Shown: positions 23,526 to 33,244 of the stretch, piece by piece
Numbering within the stretch: the first letter of the stretch is position 1
Layout of the letters: every line of letters begins with the position of its first letter
Assembly: GCA_902762355.1 (NCBI GenBank)
Contig: CACWNR010000027.1
Coordinates: 1 to 41,022, forward strand
Origin: an uncultured Bacteroidales bacterium
Lineage (GTDB): Bacteria; Bacteroidota; Bacteroidia; Bacteroidales; Paludibacteraceae
Length of the DNA stretch: 41,022 nucleotides
Direction of reading: 5' to 3'
The notes under the pieces: model-generated
Told to the model about the DNA's origin: nothing
Seen by the model: the letters and a program-made list of their open reading frames with translations, nothing else
Databases searched by the model: none
Translations under genes and position numbers: made by a program

Positions 23526-26500
23526 ATGAAAAAATTTTGGTATTTGACCGTGGTGCTGCTGATGGCGGCGATGAGCGTGCCCGTGCAGGCAAATGACTAC
23601 CTCGAGCAAGAGGAGCATTACACGGTGATGAACATGGGTAACGGCGTGTACCGGTTCTATATCCCCATCTGGGTATATGGACGCGTGAACAACTACTACC
23701 TGGACAGTTGGAATGCGCGTAACAACAGTTACGATTCGTACATCTGGTACTCGCTCAAGCCGAACCAGGATCGCGGCTCCGCCGATGTGCATCGTATCGC
23801 GACGGTGGCTGCTCGGCGTGGCGGTGACAACGTGAATAACGACTACAAGGGTTCGGGAGAAGGCTTCATCTACATGCATGCCGGTACTGCGGTCATTCAG
23901 AATATGAAAGACGGCACACGGGTGACGCTTGAGAAGGACGATGATACGTATTGGAACCAGTGGACCAAGTCGCTCAAACTCAAGCGTAAGAACGATGACG
24001 GACATGAGGATATCACGTATATCGAGTTCGATTGGTATCCGCCGCAGGAGTTGGCCGGCAAGGACTTCTACTGGGGTGTCAGTGCGAATATATACAAGTA
24101 TTCAAGCGGAGAGAGCACGTACACCAAATGGTGGAAGAAGAGTGAGCGTTTGAATGTGGCTGATCCGCAGACGCCGGAGTTGTTCAAGCCCTATCTGTAC
24201 GCTATGGACGATGACGGTGTGACGGGTTACGGCAATGCGGCGATCCAGTATGTGACGTATCAGTCGGCGGTTAGTTACCATACCTCGCTGAACTCGAAAG
24301 AGACCAATACCTCGGATAACTCGGGTACGATCATCATTCCTACGACCGACTCGGTACAGCGTCAGTTCAACGCGACTTTCCGCGTGAACATGAGCAATGA
24401 TCCGGATAAGCCGCAGATTTTCTCGCTCAAGACGAACTCGGTCAATGTCCCGGCATACCACCGTATCTATGACTTCAAGGCGGAGGAGATCCTGGACGCG
24501 CAGAAAAGCGTGACGGGTAAGGTGAAGTTGAGTTGGGGTATTCATTTCCCGGGAGCGGAAGACCTGGTGGACGGCGATGTGTTCCAAGTGGAGCGTGCGC
24601 TGAAGGAGGATTTCTCGGACGCGGAGCAGGTGAGCGTGCAGAGTTTCTATAAGGACTCGGCTACATACACGTTTGAGGACGACCCGACAAGTATGTTGGT
24701 GGACGCAGAGACGGGCAATACTGCGAACGGAGGGTACGTGAGTGAGAAAGGCGTATATGCCGCCCTGGACGCAGAGGGCAATGAGCGTGTGATCTATAAC
24801 GTGGAACTGGCCAGTACGCAGATCTATGAACCCGGCAAGCCGGTTTACTACCGCGTTCGCCGCGGTTCGTCCGCCGTATGGGGATGGCATGAAGGGTTTG
24901 CACGCACTACGGTGCTGACCAAGAATAACTACCAGGCTCCATTGGCTCAACAGCAAGCGGACTACACCAAGGATGCCGATTATGACAAGAACCGACTCGT
25001 CCATTTCCAAATCCATATCGAAAACAAAGCGATTCAGATTCAGCCCGAGGCGGAGAATCTATGTCAGTTGACGAGTTCGGTGAGTCAGATCAAGGGTAAG
25101 ATGCCTATACGTTTGACGCTGAGCGGAAGGGACGGTGTCAACCCGGCGAACTATACGTATAAGATGTACTATCTGCCGCCCGAGGGCAGTTTGCAGCAGA
25201 CGATGTTGCCGCTCACGAACAACATGCTGGAGACAGAGGTAGAGATAGGCAGCAAGGTGCAGATACATGTGATGAACAGCGACGGCTATTCGGTGAATAC
25301 GCTGAACCTGATCGGTGAAATGGATGATAAGGCGGCCTATATAGCCGGTTGGGAGTTATATCCAAGCAACAACGGCAACAACCTCTATGGGCATCTGGAG
25401 GAAGACGAGGTGGCTATCAATGCCGTACGCGACTCGTTGATAGCGCAGTATCCGCTGCCCGACACAGCCCGCCATGCGCTCTATACAAAATTGTCGCAGA
25501 AAGTAGCGGGCTTTAGTTCCAATAGCTCCCGTTGCAATTGGGACCGCAATGCGATCCTCTACCTGCGGCGAATCTCGGTAGAGACCAATGATACGCTTGA
25601 GTTCCCCGTTCCGGCAGACAGCATCAAGCGCCAGGCGGACGGCTCATGGATGGCGCATATGACCAATGTGGCTGATCGGAGTTGTACGCACTACCGCTAT
25701 GAGGTACGCGTCGACCAATCGAGTTCGGTACTCAAAGTGCTGAACCCTGCCGAGTTGGAACCGATCCAACTGAATGGCCCGGATCTGTATTACAACGACG
25801 TGGCGCATATATCTCGTTTTGAGGCATCTCAGGGCACGGATCGGTACGGCATCATCCTGACATGGGAAGCGACACCGGGAGGTTTGGACTACTATGAGTT
25901 GTCCCGCCGCGAGGCAGGCAGTACAGAGGAGTTTAAGTTCGTCAAGCAAACGGAAGGAAATAGCTACCGCGATGACAGCATTGCTCCGGGGACGGTGTAT
26001 GAGTATCAACTCAAGGCATCGTTTACATGCAACAACAAGACGACTATCCATTGTGATACCACGACCGGTTTCCGCTCGCCGTACGGCCTTATCAGCGGAC
26101 GTATCCATTATGCGGACGGTACGGGGTGCCCGAATGTAAACGTAAGTTTAACGAGCGAAGGAATGAACGAGTTAAAGACCGTCACGGATGAATCCGGACG
26201 GTATGCGTTTGACAGTCTGCTCTACGGCGAAGGCAAGGACTACAGCATCGTTCCGACCAGCTCTTATGCTGAGTTCCGATTCAATAACACGTCCATGACG
26301 ACGGCATCAATAGGACTGAACGCTAAGAACCCCGTAGCTGAAGGAGTGGAGTTTGATAATATCTCTGCGGTACGATTCAGCGGTCGTGTGCTCTATTCGA
26401 AATCGTCTATCCCGGTTCGCGATGCGAATATTTTGCTGGATAGCAATATGGTTTATATCGCCGGAGGTCCGCTGCGTACCGATGCGTCCGGTAACTTCGA

Positions 26501-29500
26501 ACTGCTTGTGCCCAAGAACCATCCGTTCACGCTGCAAGTGGTCAAAGAAGGACACACGTTCGAAGGTAACGGTTTCGTGCGCATGAATAACGACAGTGTC
26601 CTGGTATTGGACAAACCGCTGGACGGCGTACGCGTATGGGATGCTACAAAAGTGCGTCTTGCCGGTCGTATCGTCGGCGGTAAGAAACAAGCCATGAAGC
26701 TATTGGGCTTTGGATACAGTACGAACAACCTGGGCGATGACCTGCAGTTGGTCCTCGAGCTGGAAGGCGATAATATCTCGCATATCGTACGGGATGAGAA
26801 CGACCTGACGCGCGACACCTTCGAATACACCGTGCCGCATGAGGTACATCACTTGAACGACGGCAGTATAGACACGATTGCTTACACGAAGATGCACTAT
26901 CAAAAGAAACGCATCATCATCAACACCGATCCTCTGACGGGTGAGTACTGCGCAGACCTGTTCCCGGTGCGTTACAAAGTGATGCAAGCAACGGCGAGAG
27001 GTTACGCTACGCTCTTTGCGGAAGGCAAGACGAGTGAGGTGATCGACCTGAGTAACGTAGCTACGCATCATTCGGGTAATCTGGACGGAGACAGAGCGGC
27101 GGAGTGGAACGAGAAATACAGTATCACCTACCGTTCGCCGATCGAAATCAGCTGTATCCAGATGAAGTACGGTTTGGAGATGCCCTATTATGGCGAATTG
27201 TACATGTCGCGGAAGGATGTGCTCAATAAGGAAGTGAACATTCCATTGGTGGAGAGAGACTCGGCCCGAAATGTTCATTATACCTTCGGTTATCCCGTAT
27301 TCGCATCCGCTACCTACGCGTTCCGTATCACGGCGCATGAGGATTATTACTATAACAACGATAAGACCTCACCCAAGCACGAAGAGGTACGTATCAACGG
27401 CGGTAAGATGAAGGTGTATAACGGCCTCCATGCTTCCGAAGATACACAGACCTTCTCCGGTCTCTTCCCGAAATGGGAACAAGCGACGCAGTACATGCTC
27501 GGCGATAATAAAACCACAGATGATGAGGGTCAGATCGACATCTCCATCCCTGTGGACTATGTATCGTTCAACAAAACGGGTGAGCAATCGCTGCGCGTGC
27601 TCAATGTGTCGGTAGAGTCGGACGGACGGTATATCGAGAAAGAGGTGATCAAGGCCTATGTCACCGGTAACCGCTCCAAAGGTAGCGATTACATGACGCA
27701 AGTGACAGCCGGACCGGTGCTGTTAGACGTCCTTCGTGACCCGCCCGGAGCCAAGAGTTATGCTTATATCGAGTCCGGTACATCGTTCAACTACAGCTAT
27801 GCGTTTAACCTCGACGTGAAGTTCGGCGTGAACCTCGCTTTCGAATACGGAACGGCTAAAACAATGGTGTTCGGTACCTATCTCGGTACCGCTCCGGGTA
27901 CACCGTCTCCTTATACCGGAACCGTAGCGAGTGCATCCGCGACCATACCCTATACCATTCCTATCACGTCGGGCTTCCATTATAAGACAGGCGGCAGTTA
28001 TACGTTCACGACCAACGAGCGTATCGAGACGGGCAGCGACAACTGGTTCGTGGGTTCGCGCGGCGATGTCTATATCGGTACGACGCAGAACGTGCTGCTC
28101 CAGATGACGGATGCCGTCAAGCCGCTTGACTCACTCAGTTACGCGACCTTAGCCGCCAGCCTGACGGAGAACGTAGGTGTGACCGGTAAGCGCACAACGG
28201 TTGCCGAAGGACGTAGTCTGGATAGCACTAAATACTACCTCGCTATCGGTGAAGAGATAGCCGCGTCGTCCTCTGTTAACGGTTCGTTCATCTATTCACA
28301 GGATTACATCCTGACGGTCGTATTACCGCAGTTACTGAAAGAGCGTAACGGGTTGCTCGTGACCGGTGACAGCGCGACGGTTCAGGCGATTGCCGATGCA
28401 AGGAAGGAACCGGTCTATTGGTCGCATGTCATACCGACCGATACTACTTACGCACTTGCTAACTACACGAAAGTGATCCCTACCGGTCAAAATCAGCAGA
28501 TGTGGGTGAATATAGATCGCGTGGCGGAATATAACAATACGATCGTTAAATGGATTGACCTGATCAAACAGAACGAGAAAGAGAAACTGAATGTGCTGAT
28601 TGGTTCCGACGTGGATCATGTAGGCAACTACTCCGTGAGCAACGGCGTGAAGATGAGCCATTCGGAGAGCTATAATGCCACTACGTCCAGTGTATTCTAC
28701 ATGAAAGGTTTGGATGTAGGCGGTAATGTCACGGCAACGAATCACCTCTTCTCCACGATGAAAGAACTTGGTGAAGCAGCATTGTCCCAACAGATAGCTC
28801 AACTGACGCAGTTCTGGGGGGAGAATGGTGATCCTACCGAAATCTCTACCGCCATGCCGGGTGCGACGACTAAATTTAAATTCACTCCGGTTCTCGATAT
28901 CGATATCGCCCCCCATCCGGATCAGTCGAAATCCAATACGCGTACAGCCGGCTTTGTACTCGAACCGGATGAATACAGTTATATGAACGTAGATGTATTC
29001 CGTCGTATAGAGAAGAATAATCATTTCAACGACTCGACGGCGGATGGCCGCGGTATGGCAGATGCGGTCGGTACCGACTACAAGAAAAATACCCATTTGT
29101 ACGGCTCGTATGTCTATCGGCTCAACGGCGGTGCAACGAAGTGTCCGTGGGAAGGACCGGAAAATTCGTACTTCTACACCAGCGGAGGTAACCCGATACC
29201 GCTATCTGCCGGTACGCTCCAGTTGGAGAATCCGACGATTGATATCTTGAATCACGAGGTAAGCGATGTGCCGCATGACCAACCGGCGATCATCCATATA
29301 CGTCTGAGTAACGAGACGCAGCAGACCTTCGAGAGCTACGTAGTATTCAAACTCGTGCTCGTCGATGCATCTAACCCGAATGGCGCTAAAATAATGATGG
29401 ACGGCTTCCCGCTGACGGGTGACGCGCGAGCGATCAAATTGAACCCGGGTCAGACGATTGATAAGACGCTTGAGGTATATGCCGGACAGGGCTATGACTA

Positions 29501-32500
29501 CGAGAACATCACGCTCATGCTCGCTTCGCAATGCGATATCTTGAATTTCACCAAGGCGTCCTTCAGCGTGCATTTCCAACCGACGAGTTGCGATGTTAAT
29601 ATCTCGACGCCGCATGACAAATGGGTGATGAATACCTTGTCGCCCAAAGACTCGACGGGATGGTACCTGCCGGTAGTGATTGACGGATACGACATCCAAC
29701 ATCCGAACTTCGACCATATCGAGTTCCAATATAAGCTCTCCAAGCAATCCGACGACGGATGGGTGAACCTCTGTTCGTTCTACGCGGACAGCACGTATTA
29801 CAAAGAGGCATCCGGAAGCAAAGCGATGATGAAAGCGGGACGTATCGAGAACATCGCTTTCTATGGCGAGCGTGATCCGATGGAGCAGGAGTATGACCTG
29901 CGCGCCGTATCGTTCTGCCGCTACGGTACGTCCTATCTGACGAAGTCCTCGAAAGTGCTGACCGGTATCAAGGATACGCGTGTGCCGGTTGTCTTCGGTG
30001 AACCCGAACCGGCAAATAGCATCCTCGGTGTGGGCGATCATCTCAAGCTGCGCTTCAACGAACCGATTGCCGGTAACTACCTCGACGAGGATAATAACTT
30101 CCAGATCACCGGCATCACCAATTCAACAGGTCTCTCTGCTTCGACGGCATTGCATTTCGATGGAAATGCGTCGGCAGCGACCAAGGCCAAACGCGACCTC
30201 ACAGAGAGAGACTTCACCATCGATATGATGATCAAACCGACCGTGGCTAACAACCGCGCAAACGACATGATCCTCTTCGAGACCGGCGATGCACAAGTGA
30301 ACAAACAGCTCATCCTGACCAAAGACAATATACTGCGTCTGGTTAAAACAAACGGCAAGAACTTCCTGGCTAGTTCGTCCAAGAAACTCGACGACCTCCG
30401 TGCTTTCACGCGCGTAGTATGTGTTTCAGAGAAAACAGGTAGAACTCGGTTCTTTGTAGGTACAGAAGAAGTGACATCCGCTAATCTCGGCAGCTCCACG
30501 AATACAGATGAGGCTACGGAACGCAGTGCTTACTTCCAATTTGGTACTACCTACGACGGCGATATGCTCGAGGCGCGTGTTTGGACGAAAGCCCTGACGC
30601 TCGAAGAGATCAGCGCCACCGCCAACCGTACGCTCACAGGCTACGAGCGTGAGTTGCTTGCATACTACCAGATGAACGAAGGTAAGGGCGAGACCGTCAC
30701 CGACCAGGCGCACGGCGCAACGCTCTATCTGGACGGCTGCAGTTGGAACAAACAGAAAGGTTATTCGCTCAAACTGGATGGCGAACCCGTCCAACTGAAC
30801 GGTAACCTACTCGGCCGCTCGAAAATATATGACCTGACGATGATGCTGTGGTTCAAGGCTGAGAAAGGCGGTACACTCTTCCACTCGAACGACCTCCAAC
30901 TGAACGTGCCGGACGGCTATGCAGACGGCAACTGGCACCATATGGTGCTCACCGTCAGCCGTACCTATAACAACGCCGCACTCTTCCTCGACGGCAAGAT
31001 GGTTCAGACCTACGATGCGACCCAAGTAGGCGGGCTCGTTGGTACGATGTACCTCGGCGGAAACGGCTTCAAGGGTAATATCGATGAGTTCGTTATCTTC
31101 GAGCAGGCATTGCCGAAGTCACTCGTTGAGTTGTATGAGAACAACGCCCTCACGGGCGATGAGATGGGTCTGTTCGCGTACCTGCCCTTCGAGGAACAGT
31201 ACACCAACCCGAACGGTATCATCGAGCAGCGCTTCTCCATCAATGACCGACGTACGTTCAAGGATGCGAACGGCAATGTGGTGAACAAGATCGTGCCGCT
31301 GGTAATGACCAATGACCAATCACCAATGACCACTTTGGCTGATGCCGTCAATAACGCCCCGATCAAGTCCAAAGGTGTGCTCAATAAACTCTATTTCAAC
31401 TGGGCGTTCAACAACGATGAGTTGCTAATCAACATCCTCAATAAAGACGCAGAGGTGAACAAACAGTCCATCTACGTGACGGTACGTGACGTAGAAGACC
31501 TGAACGGTAACCCGATGAGTTCGCCCGTAACCTGGACGGCGTTCGTGGATCGTAATAGTCTCAAGTGGTCCACCAAGAAGCTGACTATCAAGATAGAGGA
31601 TCATGCCGATGCAGACTTGACGACGAATGTAGACATCATCAACACAGGCGGTAAGCGCCATACGTATACGATTGAGTCCCTGCCGTCGTGGTTGAGCGTG
31701 AGCACGACCTACGGCGCCATCGACCCGATGGAGGAAAAGACCGTTCGTCTAACGTTCAACAGCCAGATAGCCGTAGGCGAGTACAGCGATATGATCTATC
31801 TCACCGACGAGAACGGACTGAGCGAACCCCTTCAGGTCGAGTATATCATCGAGGCTATACCGCCGTACGACGATCTGGACGAAGGTAAGTATCCGTATAA
31901 CATGTCTGTCTGCGCGAAAGTGGAGATCAATAGTGACGGCAATGTCCTCTATGATAACGACGAGCGCGATATCGTCTATGCGATGTATCATAACGAATGC
32001 GTAGGTATGGCGCATCTGACGGTTAACACGATCAGCAATACATCCGATGTCTATCTGACTATCTTCGGCAACGATGCCATGAACCGCAAACAGATATCCT
32101 TCCAACTCTGGCAGGCATCGACCGGTAAGACGTATGGCCTAACGCCTAATCAGAACGTGCTCTTCGCGCATGGTTACGTCTATGGATGCGGCAATAATGA
32201 ACCGCTGATTCTTTCGATGAACGGAAGCGAACGGCAGCAGATTGAACTGCAGGCAGGATGGAACTGGGTTTCTACGCATCTCGATCTCACGGCTACGCAG
32301 GGAGATGTAAATACCTGTATGTCCGCGGCCAAGCCTTGGACCGAAGGGGACCTGATCAAGAACCCGAACACGCGTCAGTTCAGCACCTACAACGAGACCA
32401 ACGATGTCTTTATCGGAACGCTCACCAACCTCCATCATTCGCAGATCTACATGGTCTATGCAGCGAATGCCAATACAATGCGTATCACCGGCGATATCCT

Positions 32501-33155
32501 GCCGGAAGACTCGATGAAGGTAACCGTTCGCGGTGACGGTCAATGGAGTCCGATGCCGTGTATGTTCGACCAACGCATAACCATCACCGAAGCCTTCGCG
32601 GACTACTACCAGAACGCTACGCCGGGTGACCTCATCAAGGGACATAACCGCTTTGCTACCTTCTCTTCCGACAAACGTTGGGTAGGTGACCTGACGGCTC
32701 TCCAACCGGGTGAAGGTTACCTCTTCCGCCGCATGGCGCCGAGTACCGTCACGATCGCCTTCCATAAACCGGAGGTAACGGCGATGCAGAAACGGAGTAC
32801 GGGTTACGGGTTACAGGTTACGGAGGATTCCTTCTCCAACCCGAACGCCGCAACGAACATGACCATGATTGCCAAGGTGTCATACAGCGCAAGCGGTCTT
32901 ACAGCAGAGCGGTCTTACAGTGATAACGGTCCTACAGCCGAAGGCGGTCAGACGCTGCGCGTCACCGATGGATTCGCTGTATTTCCTGACCATCCAGAGC
33001 GATCAAGTCGGCGAGTTGCGCTTCGAGATCGATGGCGAGTCTCTCGTTCCGGAGAGCGGCACGATCAACTACACCGCCGACGCGCACCACGGCTCGCTCC
33101 AAGCCCCGATCATGCTCAAGCAAGCCGAGGAGGTAGGCGTTTACAAACTCATTGA
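23526..33155 (+). CDS. Giant secreted multidomain surface protein 2, paralog of the 12224 gene
   Basis: The 3209-aa frame has a signal peptide (MKKFWYLTVVLLMAAMSVPVQA) and the same order of parts as giant 1: an N-terminal region with the shared EFDWYPPQE-type motif, carboxypeptidase-regulatory-like sandwiches (YGLISGRIHYADGTGCPN near 853), a long shared middle (GYDYENITLMLAS, HDKWVMNTLSPKDS, GERDPMEQEYDLRAVSFCRYG), two LamG-like domains (about 2225-2420 and 2430-2540; DGNWHHMVLTVS), a BACON-like sandwich (about 2680-2775) and ECVGMAHL. It has about 160 extra residues before the first regulatory-like sandwich. It is probably an outer-surface binding protein. The last 64 residues (about 3147-3209) are Arg/His-rich out-of-frame translation; the real tail lies in the +1 frame and ends at 33219. 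A secreted cysteine peptidase gene follows closely. Confidence 0.88.
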   Translation: MKKFWYLTVVLLMAAMSVPVQANDYLEQEEHYTVMNMGNGVYRFYIPIWVYGRVNNYYLDSWNARNNSYDSYIWYSLKPNQDRGSADVHRIATVAARRGGDNVNNDYKGSGEGFIYMHAGTAVIQNMKDGTRVTLEKDDDTYWNQWTKSLKLKRKNDDGHEDITYIEFDWYPPQELAGKDFYWGVSANIYKYSSGESTYTKWWKKSERLNVADPQTPELFKPYLYAMDDDGVTGYGNAAIQYVTYQSAVSYHTSLNSKETNTSDNSGTIIIPTTDSVQRQFNATFRVNMSNDPDKPQIFSLKTNSVNVPAYHRIYDFKAEEILDAQKSVTGKVKLSWGIHFPGAEDLVDGDVFQVERALKEDFSDAEQVSVQSFYKDSATYTFEDDPTSMLVDAETGNTANGGYVSEKGVYAALDAEGNERVIYNVELASTQIYEPGKPVYYRVRRGSSAVWGWHEGFARTTVLTKNNYQAPLAQQQADYTKDADYDKNRLVHFQIHIENKAIQIQPEAENLCQLTSSVSQIKGKMPIRLTLSGRDGVNPANYTYKMYYLPPEGSLQQTMLPLTNNMLETEVEIGSKVQIHVMNSDGYSVNTLNLIGEMDDKAAYIAGWELYPSNNGNNLYGHLEEDEVAINAVRDSLIAQYPLPDTARHALYTKLSQKVAGFSSNSSRCNWDRNAILYLRRISVETNDTLEFPVPADSIKRQADGSWMAHMTNVADRSCTHYRYEVRVDQSSSVLKVLNPAELEPIQLNGPDLYYNDVAHISRFEASQGTDRYGIILTWEATPGGLDYYELSRREAGSTEEFKFVKQTEGNSYRDDSIAPGTVYEYQLKASFTCNNKTTIHCDTTTGFRSPYGLISGRIHYADGTGCPNVNVSLTSEGMNELKTVTDESGRYAFDSLLYGEGKDYSIVPTSSYAEFRFNNTSMTTASIGLNAKNPVAEGVEFDNISAVRFSGRVLYSKSSIPVRDANILLDSNMVYIAGGPLRTDASGNFELLVPKNHPFTLQVVKEGHTFEGNGFVRMNNDSVLVLDKPLDGVRVWDATKVRLAGRIVGGKKQAMKLLGFGYSTNNLGDDLQLVLELEGDNISHIVRDENDLTRDTFEYTVPHEVHHLNDGSIDTIAYTKMHYQKKRIIINTDPLTGEYCADLFPVRYKVMQATARGYATLFAEGKTSEVIDLSNVATHHSGNLDGDRAAEWNEKYSITYRSPIEISCIQMKYGLEMPYYGELYMSRKDVLNKEVNIPLVERDSARNVHYTFGYPVFASATYAFRITAHEDYYYNNDKTSPKHEEVRINGGKMKVYNGLHASEDTQTFSGLFPKWEQATQYMLGDNKTTDDEGQIDISIPVDYVSFNKTGEQSLRVLNVSVESDGRYIEKEVIKAYVTGNRSKGSDYMTQVTAGPVLLDVLRDPPGAKSYAYIESGTSFNYSYAFNLDVKFGVNLAFEYGTAKTMVFGTYLGTAPGTPSPYTGTVASASATIPYTIPITSGFHYKTGGSYTFTTNERIETGSDNWFVGSRGDVYIGTTQNVLLQMTDAVKPLDSLSYATLAASLTENVGVTGKRTTVAEGRSLDSTKYYLAIGEEIAASSSVNGSFIYSQDYILTVVLPQLLKERNGLLVTGDSATVQAIADARKEPVYWSHVIPTDTTYALANYTKVIPTGQNQQMWVNIDRVAEYNNTIVKWIDLIKQNEKEKLNVLIGSDVDHVGNYSVSNGVKMSHSESYNATTSSVFYMKGLDVGGNVTATNHLFSTMKELGEAALSQQIAQLTQFWGENGDPTEISTAMPGATTKFKFTPVLDIDIAPHPDQSKSNTRTAGFVLEPDEYSYMNVDVFRRIEKNNHFNDSTADGRGMADAVGTDYKKNTHLYGSYVYRLNGGATKCPWEGPENSYFYTSGGNPIPLSAGTLQLENPTIDILNHEVSDVPHDQPAIIHIRLSNETQQTFESYVVFKLVLVDASNPNGAKIMMDGFPLTGDARAIKLNPGQTIDKTLEVYAGQGYDYENITLMLASQCDILNFTKASFSVHFQPTSCDVNISTPHDKWVMNTLSPKDSTGWYLPVVIDGYDIQHPNFDHIEFQYKLSKQSDDGWVNLCSFYADSTYYKEASGSKAMMKAGRIENIAFYGERDPMEQEYDLRAVSFCRYGTSYLTKSSKVLTGIKDTRVPVVFGEPEPANSILGVGDHLKLRFNEPIAGNYLDEDNNFQITGITNSTGLSASTALHFDGNASAATKAKRDLTERDFTIDMMIKPTVANNRANDMILFETGDAQVNKQLILTKDNILRLVKTNGKNFLASSSKKLDDLRAFTRVVCVSEKTGRTRFFVGTEEVTSANLGSSTNTDEATERSAYFQFGTTYDGDMLEARVWTKALTLEEISATANRTLTGYERELLAYYQMNEGKGETVTDQAHGATLYLDGCSWNKQKGYSLKLDGEPVQLNGNLLGRSKIYDLTMMLWFKAEKGGTLFHSNDLQLNVPDGYADGNWHHMVLTVSRTYNNAALFLDGKMVQTYDATQVGGLVGTMYLGGNGFKGNIDEFVIFEQALPKSLVELYENNALTGDEMGLFAYLPFEEQYTNPNGIIEQRFSINDRRTFKDANGNVVNKIVPLVMTNDQSPMTTLADAVNNAPIKSKGVLNKLYFNWAFNNDELLINILNKDAEVNKQSIYVTVRDVEDLNGNPMSSPVTWTAFVDRNSLKWSTKKLTIKIEDHADADLTTNVDIINTGGKRHTYTIESLPSWLSVSTTYGAIDPMEEKTVRLTFNSQIAVGEYSDMIYLTDENGLSEPLQVEYIIEAIPPYDDLDEGKYPYNMSVCAKVEINSDGNVLYDNDERDIVYAMYHNECVGMAHLTVNTISNTSDVYLTIFGNDAMNRKQISFQLWQASTGKTYGLTPNQNVLFAHGYVYGCGNNEPLILSMNGSERQQIELQAGWNWVSTHLDLTATQGDVNTCMSAAKPWTEGDLIKNPNTRQFSTYNETNDVFIGTLTNLHHSQIYMVYAANANTMRITGDILPEDSMKVTVRGDGQWSPMPCMFDQRITITEAFADYYQNATPGDLIKGHNRFATFSSDKRWVGDLTALQPGEGYLFRRMAPSTVTIAFHKPEVTAMQKRSTGYGLQVTEDSFSNPNAATNMTMIAKVSYSASGLTAERSYSDNGPTAEGGQTLRVTDGFAVFPDHPERSSRRVALRDRWRVSRSGERHDQLHRRRAPRLAPSPDHAQASRGGRRLQTH
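31302..31331 (+). repeat. AATGACC stutter in giant gene 2
   Basis: GTAATGACCAATGACCAATC plus ACCAATGACC encodes VMTNDQSPMT. It occupies the spot homologous to the GTAACC stutter of giant gene 1. Confidence 0.75.
32794..32824 (+). repeat. GGGTTAC stutter in giant gene 2
   Basis: GTACGGGTTACGGGTTACAG then GTTACGG encodes STGYGLQVTE shortly before the 99-bp block. The paralog has unrelated sequence here. Confidence 0.7.
32865..32963. repeat. 99-bp identical block shared by both giant genes, copy 2
   Basis: Identical to 21101-21199. Sequence on either side is clearly diverged between the two genes. Confidence 0.9.
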
Positions 33156-33219
33156 GAACGATCACGTCGTCATCATTCGCAACAACGAGAAATACGATGT
33201 GACAGGTAAAAAACTCTAA
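32965..33219 (+). pseudogene. Out-of-frame C-terminal segment of giant protein 2
   Basis: The +1 frame reads PMDSLYFLTIQSDQVGELRF and ends DHVVIIRNNEKYDVTGKKL, matching the giant 1 tail. The shift has the same direction and the same left boundary as in giant 1. Confidence 0.8.
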
Positions 33220-33244
33220 CACCCACGCGTATGCGTAATTAAAT

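Noticed and set aside
24102-25016. Minus-strand open frame of 304 codons opposite giant gene 2
   Set aside because: Same reasoning: a shadow of a real, signal-peptide-bearing gene; His/Arg/Leu-rich composition typical of antisense reading.
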